From Plectrocnemia conspersa (Eukaryota; Arthropoda; Insecta; Trichoptera; Polycentropodidae), in contig VTFK01000093.1 of the NCBI GenBank assembly GCA_009617715.1, positions 1,240,001 to 1,304,000 on the forward strand: a stretch of 64,000 nucleotides of DNA, given 5' to 3'. Numbering within the stretch: position 1 is the stretch's first letter; every line of letters starts with the position of its first letter. Position numbers and translations under genes: made by a program. Positions 25,641 to 38,730 of the stretch are shown piece after piece. Below the pieces are notes generated by a model. The model made no database searches. It worked only from the letters and a program-made list of their open reading frames with translations, and had not been told where the DNA came from.

Positions 25641-26329
25641 GGTGAGGACTGTTCGGTCTTAGTAGATAGATTGGTAAGTGGTTTCAACAATGTATTTAAC
25701 ATGTAGTATTTTTGTTGACCCCATCCATTAACTACTTTAAAAAGTGCTCCGTTGAGTGGACGCTACGCCGAGAATGCAATAAATTGCATCCCAACGCTTC
25801 TAAAAAAAATACACTAGGATGAAAATACGGATATCACCCGTACTACCTATTATAAAGATATCTTAGAAATTTTCTTTGAATTATCTACAATAATAAGGAA
25901 TACTTCGCATCACTTGGATTCCATTGTTGGGATCATCGTTTGAAACGAGGTCTCGATCTTATCCTTTCTGATTTGGTCTAAAGGAAATCAGGTACTAGCT
26001 GAAGAAAGTATATTGATATTTTCGGTTTCAACATGACACTACTTACAAAAAAATATAATAAAAGAATAACCATAATCAAAAAATACAATATTTCCTATGT
26101 TCAAATAAAGACACTATCACAAAATTTCTCCAAGAATCCATAATTTATTATTACTTATACTAAAAGTAATCACAGCTACCATTACTATATAATCCATTCC
26201 CTAGTAAGTCGACTACAATCTAAGAATAAATGACGGCTTCTTAATAAGAACATTTTTACAAGAAGATGTTATTACTTTTTGAAAAATTATATACGAATCC
26301 ATCTTTTAAAAGTAACTTAAGAATACCAC

Positions 26330-26710
26330 TACCATCTATCGGCGGCCATATTTAATACTGCCAATCTTGTTTATTAATAAGGATTTCGCCCGGCCGCGTC
26401 GTGTTATATTTTTACGTTGATATTATGGCCGCTTCAGAATTTATAAGGTGCACGATGGCGTTAATGCATGCGCGATAATACTTGCACTTTATTGCGTCTC
26501 GAGAATATTCGCATGCCGGGTATATTTGCATTCACCCCGAGTAAACCAATCTTTCCTGGAATCGCGGCTTTATACTCGGCACTGATTTATTTTTCTTTCC
26601 CGTTTATAGACGGTACCTATATACCTAACCAGATATACGTTTTATGGGCTTGTCGATTTTTATTATCAACGTTTATCGAGAGATGCTCTCGTTTGTGCTT
26701 ATGAACGTGG
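26330..26710. other. GC-richer island, candidate conserved noncoding element
   Basis: CpG-containing words (ATCGGCGGCC, CGCCCGGCCGCGTCG, GATGGCGTTAATGCATGCGCG, CATGCCGGG) in a strongly AT-rich neighbourhood, ending in a TTTA microsatellite. No splice-supported open frame. Possible enhancer between the modules, on composition only. Confidence 0.3.
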
Positions 26711-26719
26711 GTAGGGATA

Positions 26720-26742
26720 TTTTATTTATTTATTTATTTATT
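26720..26742. repeat. (TTTA)n microsatellite
   Basis: Five to six uninterrupted TTTA units. Confidence 0.85.
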
Positions 26743-27170
26743 ATATTATAAATATGATCATCTATGAAGTAACCTCCACGTTTCATAATGATTTATAAAC
26801 ATATGATATAGCGAAAGTGTATCAACAGAGAAAATATATTTTCAAAAGCATACATATATTTATACTAGTGAAAAGGTGCTAGTAAAATAATTGTCCTAAA
26901 CGCCTAAACTGTCATTTGCCAATCTTTGAAACATGTAAAAAAGCGACCTGAGTAGCGGTCTTCAACTGATGTACGTCACTAGCGAATTTCGTTTTTTAAA
27001 ATATTTTTGCGATAGCACATAACCTGTTAAGATCAAAAGATACGTGTACTGGATCATTTACGTAGTGAATAAATACAGTTTCATAGAAATTATCAATCGA
27101 TTGTTTGATACACTTGCCTAGTTAATAAAAATATATTTATATATTTATAACTATGGTGTCCTGTCCATTG

Positions 27171-27573
27171 TGCACTGGGAAAAAGCGCACCGACATGAGC
27201 GCGCCGTCATAATCGCGCGGAGTTATTTTCGCGAATTAAAAAAAAAAACAGAATTTGTTTAAAAATAAATATAAAATGGTAGAGAAGCTTCGAACGAAAC
27301 CCCAACTATGTATTTGTAATTAATTTGTCTTAAAATCTTATTAAATATTTTAAACAAATTAATAACAAATACATGGTTGGTATTCCGTTCGACCCTTCTT
27401 TATCATTAGCCCTCTAATCTACAGTAGGTTTACTCTATTTTATATTTATTTTTATACAAATTCTGTATTTATTTTTTTAATTCGCACATATACCGCGCGA
27501 TTATGCTGACGTGCAAATGTTAGACGCGCATATAACGTTGCGCGATTATGTCGGGGCACTTTTGCCTGGCGCA
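27171..27573. mobile_element. large foldback (inverted-repeat) element
   Basis: The two halves are reverse complements over most of their length. Left arm order: TGCACTGGGAAAAAGCGCACCG, CATAATCGCGCGG, GCGAATTAAAAAA, CAGAATTTGT, AAAAATAAATATAAAAT, then CCAACTATGTATTTGTAATTAATTTGT. Right arm inverse: ACAAATTAATAACAAATACATGGTTGG, ATTTTATATTTATTTTTATAC, ACAAATTCTG, TTTTTTAATTCGC, CCGCGCGATTATG, ending TGCCTGGCGCA. The right arm is longer because the CGCGATTATG subterminal motif is repeated. No coding capacity. It is followed by CCAAACCTAAC-type sequence. Likely a non-autonomous DNA element. Confidence 0.75.
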
Positions 27574-30429
27574 TTTGCTGTTCAAACCCAAACCTAACTT
27601 AAACGAACTAACCAAACCCAACTTGACCTAATGAATTTTCTAAAACTTTTTTATCACAGTTGGTTTTCAACTAAAAAAAATTGGCCACTTGATATGGAAC
27701 AATCTGATATATTAAAACACATTTATACCACATATGTATGCATAAAAATTAAACCGCTTAACCTGCACCCGTACTTGTCTTTTTCGACCTGAAACGATTT
27801 TGTTTTGCATTTATATCGCAAAATAATAATACTACATGTCTGTAATTTCGTGACTTTAGTTTTAAGACTGTAAATATGTTATTTTTAAAATTAAAAAAAA
27901 ACTGAACAGCGAGAGTGCCTCTGGTCTAAAACGACCCATGACAATTTTCGTATGAATTACTTTTTTAAAGATATTATAATTTATTAATATTAATAAATAT
28001 AAATTAGTAGCTTGCGAATATGATCATTGCGACTTTACATTATATTAATATCATTGCTTGCATGTCATTAAAAAATATCTCATTTAAAGCGAAGAAAAAC
28101 TTTATTACGAGATATCACAGTACACACAATATGCCACAAAAAATAAGTTATTAACGAGCAGTGGAGAGACACTGCTTTTTAAAAGGGGAGTGTAAATTAT
28201 ATGACACAATTACACTTTGTTATTTAAGAACATTAAATTGTAGGCATGTCTAGACTGTGAGGTGAGTGGTTAAATTTTTAAAAACCGCGTGGTATCACAG
28301 GAATTGTAAACTGGTGCGTTGTGGTGTCAAAGCAAAACAAGTTTACCAAGATTTTTTCATTAAAAATATAATTGTCGTACTTTCAAGTAATAGTACAGGT
28401 TTAAAATGTGTAAATAAAATAAAAATAAATCTAGCAAACGCAGGCACTATTTATTGTGTCAGATTTATATAAAAATAGTTTATGGAATTTATCTACTGCG
28501 ACATTAAAAACAGTGTCGTGTATTGTATTTCCATGACCTATATTTTAACTTATTTTTCTGATGTATAGTATTTATAAAACCGTGTACTAGGAGGCGTGCA
28601 TTGACGGCTATTTAAATCGAGTCAAAATCGTGAGCAAGAAATTAAATCTTTTTGCGTTTCCGATATAAGCTAAACATTAATTATTGCCTACTGTTAAATT
28701 GTATATTAACAACATAATATTACTATTTCGAAATAATTGATTAGTGATTCGACCGCAATAAAATAATTTACTTAGCTAAGTGGATGAAACTACTGAAAGG
28801 CGACTCTTACAATTGTATTTTATTGCCTTCAATAAACTCGTTACATTTTCGACACAGCGCTAGTGAATTGAAAATGGATTTTATTTTAATATTTTTTAAC
28901 CCAACATTGTAATGTGTTGTTTTAACTTTGTGCACCGCAAATAAGTAGCAGTTTTTTAAACATATAAAAAATACGATCATGGCGAATGATGCATTCAAGA
29001 TTTTGCGAATTTTGGCAAAAACACAACTCGATTATCACTCACCAATTGTTTTCAAGATGTCTAATTAAGTGGTTATATTAAGACAGTGAGAAAAAAATAA
29101 ATAAAGTATAGCTGAAAAACTAGTGAGGTTTGTCCAAGGAATTTTGGATTATGATCTATATGTCGTTTTATTATTTATTATTTATATTTAATAATTGAAT
29201 AATATTTTAAGCACCTATTCAGATATGATAAACACAACCGTTGTAAGGCATTTAATTGCACACAGTTACGAAAATTTGAGTTAAAATGATATTGAACTAA
29301 AATTTAATAAGACTTGAACTAGAAAATGCAACACTAGCGAGCTTTTAACAGAACGTCTATTTGAGCAAACGCGTATTTACACAAATATTTTAACTACAGA
29401 AAGTTTATTTTCGTAGTTTTATTTTTTTGTTAAGGTACTGATAAATTTTATTGTAAAAGGGATGAGGAAAGAAATTGTAGTTCTACCACTAAGCAAAAGA
29501 AAGATAAACAGGACAGTACTGGGGAGAACCACCTAGTAAAGCTAATGAAGTATAAAAAATAACTGTTCGATCAGAGCGAGACTTGATTAAATAATGCAAT
29601 TAAATACATAGGTTCCAAATATTATGTCGCAGTAAAAATGAGCAAGCTAAAAATAACAAAATAATACGAAAATCTTAGCCCACTTTTATGTTCAGAAAAA
29701 GGCTAATGTGGATTAAATAAACCATTATATATTTTTAGAAAGCTACATATGTAACAGTTTTAGTAGTTCAAAGAGAATGTTCAATATGTACATACAATCA
29801 TGCATACATGTGCTCAAAATGTCAACGATCCAAAATCACTTTCATTTTTTTATAATCAGTGAGTTGTGTACGAATTTTCATCGTCTCCTACTTTACGAGC
29901 CGGTTCTCTAGAAATAGACTGCGGAGTAGACTTTATTTTCGATGAACAGGGGCGTAGTGATATTCTTCGGATTCATCTAAAAATATATTATTGATTTAGT
30001 AAGTAAGCAAAAATCTCATTGCCAAATGAAAATAACTCCCACATAAGAAACATACTTGGAAAATACATAAAAGTTTATAAACGACCTTTAAGTCAACGAA
30101 ATAAAAACCATAAGAAAAGACGAAACAAAAACCATATGCAAAATATTTTAATATGAGACTGACACGTATAAGTATATTTACTATTTTACATAGTACAAAT
30201 CTAAGCTAAAAACGAGCTGTATAATTCCAGTTTCTTGTATTATTTTTTGATACATATTGCGCAAAGTCAGATAGGTTAATATTTTTGTAACCAAGAACAA
30301 GTTGTAATAAAAAAGTTTTAAACCCCACCTGATATAGTTAGTAAAGTTAAGTCCTAAACCAATCGCGAATAAATAACAAAAATCTTTTGAAAACTTGAAT
30401 AAATATTTCGAGAGGTGGAAAATGAGTCA

Positions 30430-30860
30430 ATTACATTTACAAAAGGTAGACAAACGTTGCCACCGCCTCTCCAAAGTGAACACCACAGTAACGTAGAATG
30501 GAAGTCTAGCGTTAATTACCTGGGCTTACACCTGGACTCAAAGCTTAAATTTAATAAACACATTTTGGATCTTCGTTCTTAAGGGCTTGCTGACGTTGCA
30601 GCGCTTAGACCGATACTTAATAGAAAATACACGCTTACCATGAAAAATAAAATCTTAATATACAAACAATTAATCAAAACAATCTTAACATATGACTGCC
30701 CTTATAATACTTTATTTTTAAATTGCAAGTCATCTAAAATAAAGTTATAAAAATAATATATAATACACTGTTTTTAACTAATCTTGAAAAAACTTAGCCT
30801 TCAAATACCAACAATTAATGAACATTTAATACCAGAAAATACTATAAAAATATTTCCACA
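30430..30860 (+). mobile_element. Jockey-like LINE relic (reverse transcriptase C-terminal part)
   Basis: From 30490 a single frame reads NVEWKSSVNYLGLHLDSKLK, then FNKHILDLRS, a TAA stop, GLADVAALRPILNRK, LTMKNKILIYKQLIKTILTY and DCP. This matches the conserved YLG..LDSKL..NKHI and RPIL.RKS.L....K...YK..IRPILTYG(C/A) series of Jockey-type reverse transcriptases. Further on, LQIPTINEHL corresponds to the LHIP(T)I.EEI block. The in-frame stop and later frame changes show it is inactive. Its nucleotide sequence also matches the minus-strand relic at 19745-20010. Confidence 0.8.
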
Positions 30861-31641
30861 CTAATCTATTAAATCGTGAATCAGAGACTTTCTTAAATTT
30901 AAATACAAGTACAAAATATTGCTTCATAAGCTAAAGAACATATTTAATAGTTTCAGATTTTCATCTAAATGTACTTAAATTAGCACTAAATCATTGTTTT
31001 TTTTTTATTTTTTTCTTCTTTAAATTAAATTGTAACTACTGCTTTTTTTATATTCTAATTAAAAACATTTATTTGGTTTAATCAAAAAAGTAGGTTACTT
31101 TAAATTTTAACTTATTTTCTGAATTTATAGAAGTAATTGAATAATTAATTGTTCATTAAAAAATAAAATGTTTATAAGAGAAAAGTTTTAAATAAAAATC
31201 AATAGAGTTGTTTTAACTGCATATATGTATATGATATTATACCCCTAAGCTAATTTATACAGCGCAAAAAAACCAGATAAAAAAACACCTCCCATGAACT
31301 ATTTTAAAGGGGTGCTATTTAATGGAAATTATTTTGAGAGATATGTGCATTAAAATAAATACTTTGTTTCATTAAACGAATTGTTTGTGCATTTATGTAA
31401 AGTAAGTTTTCGGATTTTTTACTTTGAAAAAAAAAATCGTTCCAGATAGGTATTCGTAGCGTGTTCACTGTTCTGACCAATGCTCGCTTGCTACCGATCG
31501 CTCGCATCTATTCTGTTCAACAGTAATACGCAAAAAAATCGTTTTATAAAACAATTGTTGTATATATTCCAAGAGAAATCCGAAACAGCAAAAATATAAC
31601 GGGTTTCATAAATGGAATAAAAAAAACACCTTCGTACATAT

Positions 31642-31666
31642 AAAAAAAAAAAAAAAAAAAAAAAAA
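31642..31666. repeat. 25-bp poly(A) tract
   Basis: Uninterrupted run of A. It could be the tail of an unrecognised retroposed sequence, but nothing upstream was identified as its body. Confidence 0.8.
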
Positions 31667-32396
31667 TCGTTTTAAGATAAAATTGTATATTTTTGTTGTT
31701 ATATTTTTTATATATTTTTATATATGTTTACTAAATTTGTTAGATGTAAAGATTAGCTACTAAGCTAAATAAATTAATAAAATAAAAATAAATAAATAAA
31801 TATTGCTCATTTAAATTGTCTTTATTTTAAAGTCACAGTCAAGAAAAATAAAACATAAAATTAAATGATGAAAAAACAACTTTAGCTTACAAACCACATT
31901 TTCAATATAAACTTTGATACAAGAAAAAAATTAGGCAAAATTAAAAACCCAATGATAAAAAATTATAAAGAATCAATTGAAATTAAAATTAAAAAAAAAT
32001 AGCTCTAAATAAAAGAGATGACACGAAAACACTTTAAAATACCTGGTTACCGGCTTTAAATCAACCATTTAACAAAATTCATACAAATAAAAATATATTT
32101 AAACATAAGAATTAGACAATTATTTCACTTTTTGTTCCCTAATAAACAACAAACAAATGAGAAAAATAACAAATCGCAAGATCGCGGTTGAGATAAGATC
32201 CAGGAATACGCGCAAGATGATGACCCTAACATCGGTGGTTGAAACGTCGGGCAACGAGATACGGGAAAGAAAAAACATGATACATAAGCTCTCACGTCAC
32301 AAAAAGCTAAGTAACGTATTGAATAAATCTGGTAAAAATTTAAACAACAAAATATATGTGTATATACATATATATATACACAGGTGTATACCAGGG

Positions 32397-32552
32397 GCGT
32401 ATGGTGAGATACATTCCCTTTCGCTTGATCGCGTGTTAAGTGACAAGAGTGAGTGAGAGATTAGGCCGTGCGTTACATGCGTTTCCGCACGCCCATTTCT
32501 TCTCACTCACTCTCGTCACTCTCAACACGAGCGAGCGAAAGGGAATGTACGC
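32397..32552 (-). mobile_element. palindromic MITE, copy 2 (inverted relative to copy 1)
   Basis: Arms GCGTATGGTGAGAT..CCCTTTCGCT..GCGTGTTAAGTGACAAGAGTGAGTGAGAG and CTCACTCACTCTCGTCACT..GAGCGAGCGAAAGGGAATGTACGC match those of 9115-9279. The central asymmetric segment reads as the reverse complement of copy 1's (GAAGAAATGGGCG on the minus strand), showing opposite orientation. The right arm lacks about 10 bp (TCTCACCATA). Confidence 0.8.
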
Positions 32553-33119
32553 GCTTGGTGTATACATATATGCATTTATACACATACGCAAACATAAAAA
32601 TAATACATGAATTAAATACATGAAGGATAGACACAAATCACATCAGCTGCTGTGCATTGTCACGAGAAAATATCAAGATTTCGATGCACAGTATTGAGCA
32701 GTTAAACGGGCATTGTCAGAAAAGAGTTGACAAATGCTCCAGTCCCAGTATTATAGTAAAGAAGAGTGGACGCGACCAAGAACTATGACAGCCCTCCGGG
32801 GCCCACATTTGAGCAGCTGCTCGAGCACCAAAGGATTGTCTATTTAAAAAAGAAATGATTATTTAAATTTATATAAATACTTCTGCGAGTTGACAACGAT
32901 AAAGGTGCGGGCATCATAAAAGGTGCGCCATTTCTCAGGATAAAGCCGAGCATATTTATTCATATGCTTAGAGTCTCTGCAATGCTTAGGATAAATTAAT
33001 AGTGCTATATCTGCTCATTTGGTAGAAATATAGCGCCGGCATCATAGGCTTCGAAAATTAAATTGTGCGACAGACACTGAAATGCAATCGGTTATAATAA
33101 ATAATATGTACATATATCT

Positions 33120-33680
33120 GCTTTCTGAATACTTGGATGGTCCTAGTGACCCCGAGGAGAGAATGCGAGTATTAAGGGCAAACCCTTGTTGCCTAACTCA
33201 ATCGCACTAGGCCTTCTACACTAGTTCTTAGCGGTTGCTTTCTACAAAATTACATCCACATCTGACTCCACACCTGGCGCATGGGAATACATGCGTTTGC
33301 CGGGACGCGATTCGAGGAGAGTCGCGTGGCCACCGCGCCGGACATCGGCCCTCCGGGAAAACGCAAACTCGAGACCCGAAAACCAAGCTCATCAATACCA
33401 CTTATATAATATATAATATAATAAATTCCCGATCGGCATCCTCGGCCTGCATCCGGTGTCCCGGAAGTTAGTTCGCGGTTTCGTTACGTTGGAAGATACG
33501 CGCCCCCGAACATTAACGGTACAAATTTTCCCGATCGCGGAAGGAAACTGATACTCTAACCACCCACGTCATTTTCGCTTTGTTTCGCCTAAAAAATATT
33601 GAAAATAAATTACCGCGACGTTATATCGTGACCGTGACATAAAACTTGGGCGCTGGAAACCATAATATAATATTTATATC
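33120..33680. other. GC-rich island, candidate conserved noncoding element
   Basis: Among the most GC-rich stretches of the window (GCCGGGACGCGATTCGAGG, GTGGCCACCGCGCCGGAC, GATACGCGCCCCCG). A 78-codon open frame has no recognisable domain and no convincing splice context. Candidate regulatory or otherwise constrained DNA. Confidence 0.3.
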
Positions 33681-35023
33681 ATTGTATTTTTAGGTGCCGC
33701 TATTTTAGAGTGTGATATTGAATTCAATAAACAAAAAGAGGATAAAACATAGCATATCGTGCAACAGTTTATAATAAACACACATAAAAGAAAATTAATG
33801 TTTCATATTGGAATTAAACAGAAGAGTTTACACGGCTGTTATTTGTATGTGAGTATTTATAGTTTGATTTATTTTAAATGCGATCGAATAATGCGAGATA
33901 TGAAAATAAATATTACAGAGAGGCAAAACTTTGTCTTCCTGGCACAATAAATATGTCTTTCGGGCAGAAAGATATTTTTTCGGAATCATAAGACCTTGTT
34001 CTTATTTTAGCGTCATATGCTTCTATAATATATTTCGAAGTTGGTAAATCTGACATGTATTATAAACAGTTACGTGATATTTTAAGATAAAATTAAATTA
34101 CTTAGAAAAAAATGAAAAATCAAATTTGATACTTATATTATGAAATAAAAAATTGTTTATTATAATTTTATGTTTTAAAATCTAAGCATAGACATTAACT
34201 GTCAACCAAACGCGTACGATTTGGCAGTATAGAATTACATGAAGTGAGTTTCAGTCTTTCAAACAGTAACAATTAATTATAACTAGTTATATAAAAATAT
34301 GATATAAAGATCCTACTTATATATTTTTTTAAACAATTTTGTTTTTAACGGGAAAATACCAGTAATCTTAATTTTATATCAATAATTGAAAAATCTATGG
34401 TATTAGATTGTATTTAAACTAAAAATTATATCTACTAAGATTTGTAAATATATTTGTTTTATTATATAATACATAGATTATGCTAATATTCAACGGTACA
34501 TCAAGTACATGTCGCGTTTTCTCGCTGGGAAATTTATTTCTCCTATCTTCTAGCAAAGATTTTCATGACTGTGCACATATACAGAATAGTATATTTTTTT
34601 ATATAAATTAATATATTTCACATAAATAGGTGTTAGTGCATAAGTCTTACGTGGCTTATTACATTATTCCATAGTTTGAGTAAAACACAAAATGATCTAT
34701 GAATTGCTACATTAAACTGAAAATATATTTCATTACTTGAAACATGATTTTTTTTATTTAAAAATAATGATTATTTTAATTATTACTATTAAATATTACC
34801 GGAAATGTTCTATAAAGAAAGAATAAAAATTATACGAAAAATCGGAATTTGCGAGATGTAGCATTTACTTATATTATACATGTCAATAGCAATATTTAAT
34901 AAGTGATATAATCAAATTTGAGTATAAACTTGACGGATTATTTTTTGATTGTTTTTTAATTCAATTTGAGATGTTTATGACAAATCTCATTTTAATATAT
35001 TTTTTAATTTATCAAAGTTATTT

Positions 35024-35064
35024 ACAATACCGCTCACGTGTTTTAAACATGTGAGAGGTATTGT
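35024..35064. other. short imperfect hairpin
   Basis: ACAATACCGCTCACGTG at 35024-35040 pairs with CATGTGAGAGGTATTGT at 35048-35064 except one mismatch and one G:T pair, with TTTTAAA between the arms. Too short for a typical pre-miRNA. Function unknown. Confidence 0.6.
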
Positions 35065-36249
35065 GATGGACAGTATAATATATTTGGGGCTTAGATGAAA
35101 GAACACGTCTCCTTATGTTTTTAAATATATTAAATTCACATTTCAATGATTTTGAGAAAGTAGACATTATAAATATTTAAACTGCACATGTACCAACTTT
35201 CAAGATGAATGAAGCTCTGAAATAAAATATAAATATTATTTTGTAATTCAGCAAAAAAAAATATATTTGTACAATAGATATTGAGATTTTCTTGAAAACA
35301 TAAAGAACAAGTTATCGACGAGGAAAAACTGGACAAAAAAATTTCATGGCACCCAAAAACACATTTGACATATAAGTTTACAGTGTTTTTACCATTATTG
35401 TCTTAAATAGATTGCGTAATAAGCAACTGAGTATTTTTGGTGATAAAATTTGCTTTGATTATTACACGTTTTTAAAATTTATGATCGTTAATGATTTACA
35501 AAAATATAGTAGAGATTTCAATACGGGAAATTATAAGCTTCAATGTGAAATTAAAAGCTTTGGTACTATTACAAAAATTTTACAGGATTCATGATATTAG
35601 GTTATTTTACTCTAATTCGAATATCAATGTTACTCACTGAATATTTTTCATTCCTACTGTTTCTATTGCTTTATAATAGGAAAGTATTATATCATTTAAA
35701 ATATTCATGATTAGACAAGAACGATAAATATTATTTTTCATATTTTATATTATAATTTAAGATTATGATTTATTGAAAATTCTGAAACGAATGCCAAAAA
35801 AGTTATTTATTATTTCAATAATCAATAATTATTTAAATAATTTTATATGTTTATTGCGCACACGAAAAAATAGTTTTTTTTATAAAACAACAATACAAAA
35901 AATATATCTTTTGAGATGACAGAAAAGTTAGTTAAAGCAGTACGTCACTAGATTGAATAAAAATGTATAAAAATACATTTAAAAATGAGAGCTTATTAAA
36001 AGTAATATAAAGCTGCCTAGGAGATTTATGTTTATTAAAAAACTTTCATAAGTCTAATTAATTTAAAATTAATTTATAAATCAAAATGCATTTACGCATT
36101 TCAGTTCCATATTCTAGGACGTTCAAAATTATCAACACGGTTCACGTATTGGCACAAGAAAAAAAAACTGAAAGTAGAGCAAAAGCGATTTGTTTTCGGA
36201 ATTGAAGCAAACTGTCATTCCATTTTTTGTACATGGTAATTTTAGAGTG

Positions 36250-36690
36250 AATGTAATTAAATAAATGACCCAGTCAACGACGTCCGAATCGGCCGTCTGG
36301 CAGTGTACCAAATACACTGTTTTTTCCTCTCGTCATGAGCAGAATCGATTGTCTTCTGCGAGTGCGGTCTGATCGCATAGTGCTTCGACGGAATTACATC
36401 AAATCGTCGATTTGGCCGATTGTCGACGCCATAAAGCGATAATTGAACTATAAACAGTTTGAGAACGACCGGTCGGTGGCTCGTGTTTGGATCAACAACC
36501 CATAGTGCCACAATGAACCCGACGAGTGCCAAAACAACGCGATATTTATAGGAAAAGTTTATTGCTCCGCTAGAATTATTTATGAACATATTAATCGAGG
36601 GATCAATATTGATTGACTTCTGCGCGATGCAGTGATGTAACGCCTGATTCTGTTCCGGGTCTTTGCTTCGTGTATATTTGCATATCTGTT
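36250..36690 (-). other. GC-richer block with an unrecognised 110-codon frame
   Basis: The minus strand from ATG at 36589 to 36257 is open for 110 codons. It has a hydrophobic stretch RVVLALVGFIVALWVV (about residues 17-32) that could be a signal anchor, followed by a basic, polar tail with no motif I recognise. Splice sites, a homologue or a promoter were not seen. In such AT-rich DNA a frame of this length is uncommon, but the block's higher GC alone lowers stop density. It may be a small gene, an exon or noncoding conserved DNA. Confidence 0.25.
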
Positions 36691-38698
36691 TTTTAAATAT
36701 TATTGTTATATTAATATTAATATTAATAGTCTAAAGAACACAACTGTGTCTTAATTTAAACTACTTCTTATGTCAACTATAAAATAGCCATTTGATTGGC
36801 GATAAAATAATTGTATGAATATATATACATAGTTAATTAAATCCTTAAATGCATAGTGTTGCAAATCTGCAACAATTTATTTAAGCGCCTATAGCTCAGT
36901 CTACGTTCAATAAAGGAACTGTATTGCATAATGTTACATATGTGAAACAAACGCCGAGCCATTGTGTTTTCAAATTATTCCGATAGATGTCTCTGTACGC
37001 GTGATAATGCCATTTGCAAATGTGTCACATTTTTGGGAATTTCAACATTTGTTTTCATTGGTGCTAGTGGATATTTATATACTCCAAAAACGTTAGTCTA
37101 CCATTGTTTATTTATTTTTGATTTCTATTTTTTGTAATAGTTGCATAAAATAAACAAAACATGCAGTTGTAGACACTGGCACATACTGAACAATAGGAAC
37201 AGATGCAAAATACCGAAATGCAATGGAGTTGTATGAATAAACGTGTGTTTGTTTTATTATTACTTATGTATAGTTTATTATTTCCAAATTGCAATATAAA
37301 TATTTATCTGCAAAATAATAAATTTTAACTGCTATTTTCTACAATTGTTTACAACGCTTAGATGTCCCAAATTGATGTTGTAATTTAGAGATTTGTTTAT
37401 TCTCGTCTCACTGACCCAGACAAGATGATGGATACGTGTCAAAACAACACATTTTGTTTATGATCGAAGCGCACAAACAAAACTCGGTTATACTTTTCCG
37501 CAATTAAAAAATAAAATTCAGAGAAAAAATAAGACAAAGTGTTTTTAAAGCGGTTTAATTACACTCTTGATGAATTTTCGTCGTTTTCATACAATTTGGA
37601 AATATTTTTTAGCAATTTATAAGCTAATATTGCTCAGAAATAGCCTTTGATGAGGTGAATGCTTAATATTTGTCACGGGTATTATGTGGGGAAAATTATA
37701 AAAAAACACGAGTATAAAATTTATAGCTACCACGTGTATGCGAATAATTTACAATATCTAATTTAGAAAGGCTATCTTATTTTGTTATAAAAAAGGCAGA
37801 TAAGTATTTTAAATATAAATGCATATTTACGGTTTTTGTATATATATTTTGTATATACTCTCGATTATCTGGGTGCGGATTTTCTATGCTTGAAATTAAT
37901 TCATTAGTCTGTTGTAAGGTTAGGTGTCTGAAATAAAAAATATTCATATTGATTATTGTATATAAAAAAAAATATGGAAAGATTTTCAGTGATTCTTTGA
38001 AAAGCAAATGAGTTCCGGAAGTATGAGATTTTTCAAAAAGTTTTGCCACAGAGAGCAGTATTATAAATGGATAATGCTCTTTCTCAACTTATGTTTGCAA
38101 AATAATTATCGCATAATGTTAAAAGTTTAATTCAGTCAATGCACCAAGGAGCTATATCATAAATGAAACGGCTTTTTATAATTCTTGCCGAGGAAGATAA
38201 TGGCTTTGTCAATTTCGTGAAAAGACGACATTGAAAGCAACACATAAAATATCACAATTAAAATGAATTAGTAGATCATCGAGAAATAATTATTTACTTA
38301 GAAAAATATGTACTGAATTCTGAAGAGACTGCGGCAAGGGATATATTTAAAATATGCAGACTAATGAAAAAATTAAAATGCTTAGAAAATAACGACCGGA
38401 AAAACACCAAGAAGTGGTCTGATCGGCATTCAAATTATTCGGGTTTTCAATACTTAAATTATGCGGATATCGTATATATAAGAAGAGTGAGAATATAAGT
38501 AAGGAAGATACTAACAGTTACATTAGTCACAAGACGGCACTGATATTCTGAAACTTTACTGGAATACATCGATCAAAGGAGATTCGAATATAACGATATA
38601 AAAATCTCTTAGAAAAAATCGTACTGATATACAAATATTATTCAGAGATTCTCGAAAACAAATGAGTAATTTTTTTTAAATATAAAATATGTAATAAA

Positions 38699-38730
38699 AT
38701 ATATATATTATATATATATATATATATATT
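38699..38730. repeat. (TA)n microsatellite
   Basis: Nearly pure TA dinucleotide tract. Confidence 0.9.

Noticed and set aside
32397..32640. Open frames of 66-99 codons around the second MITE
   Set aside because: They run through the palindrome arms and share the same meaningless peptide with the first MITE copy, so they are products of the repeat.
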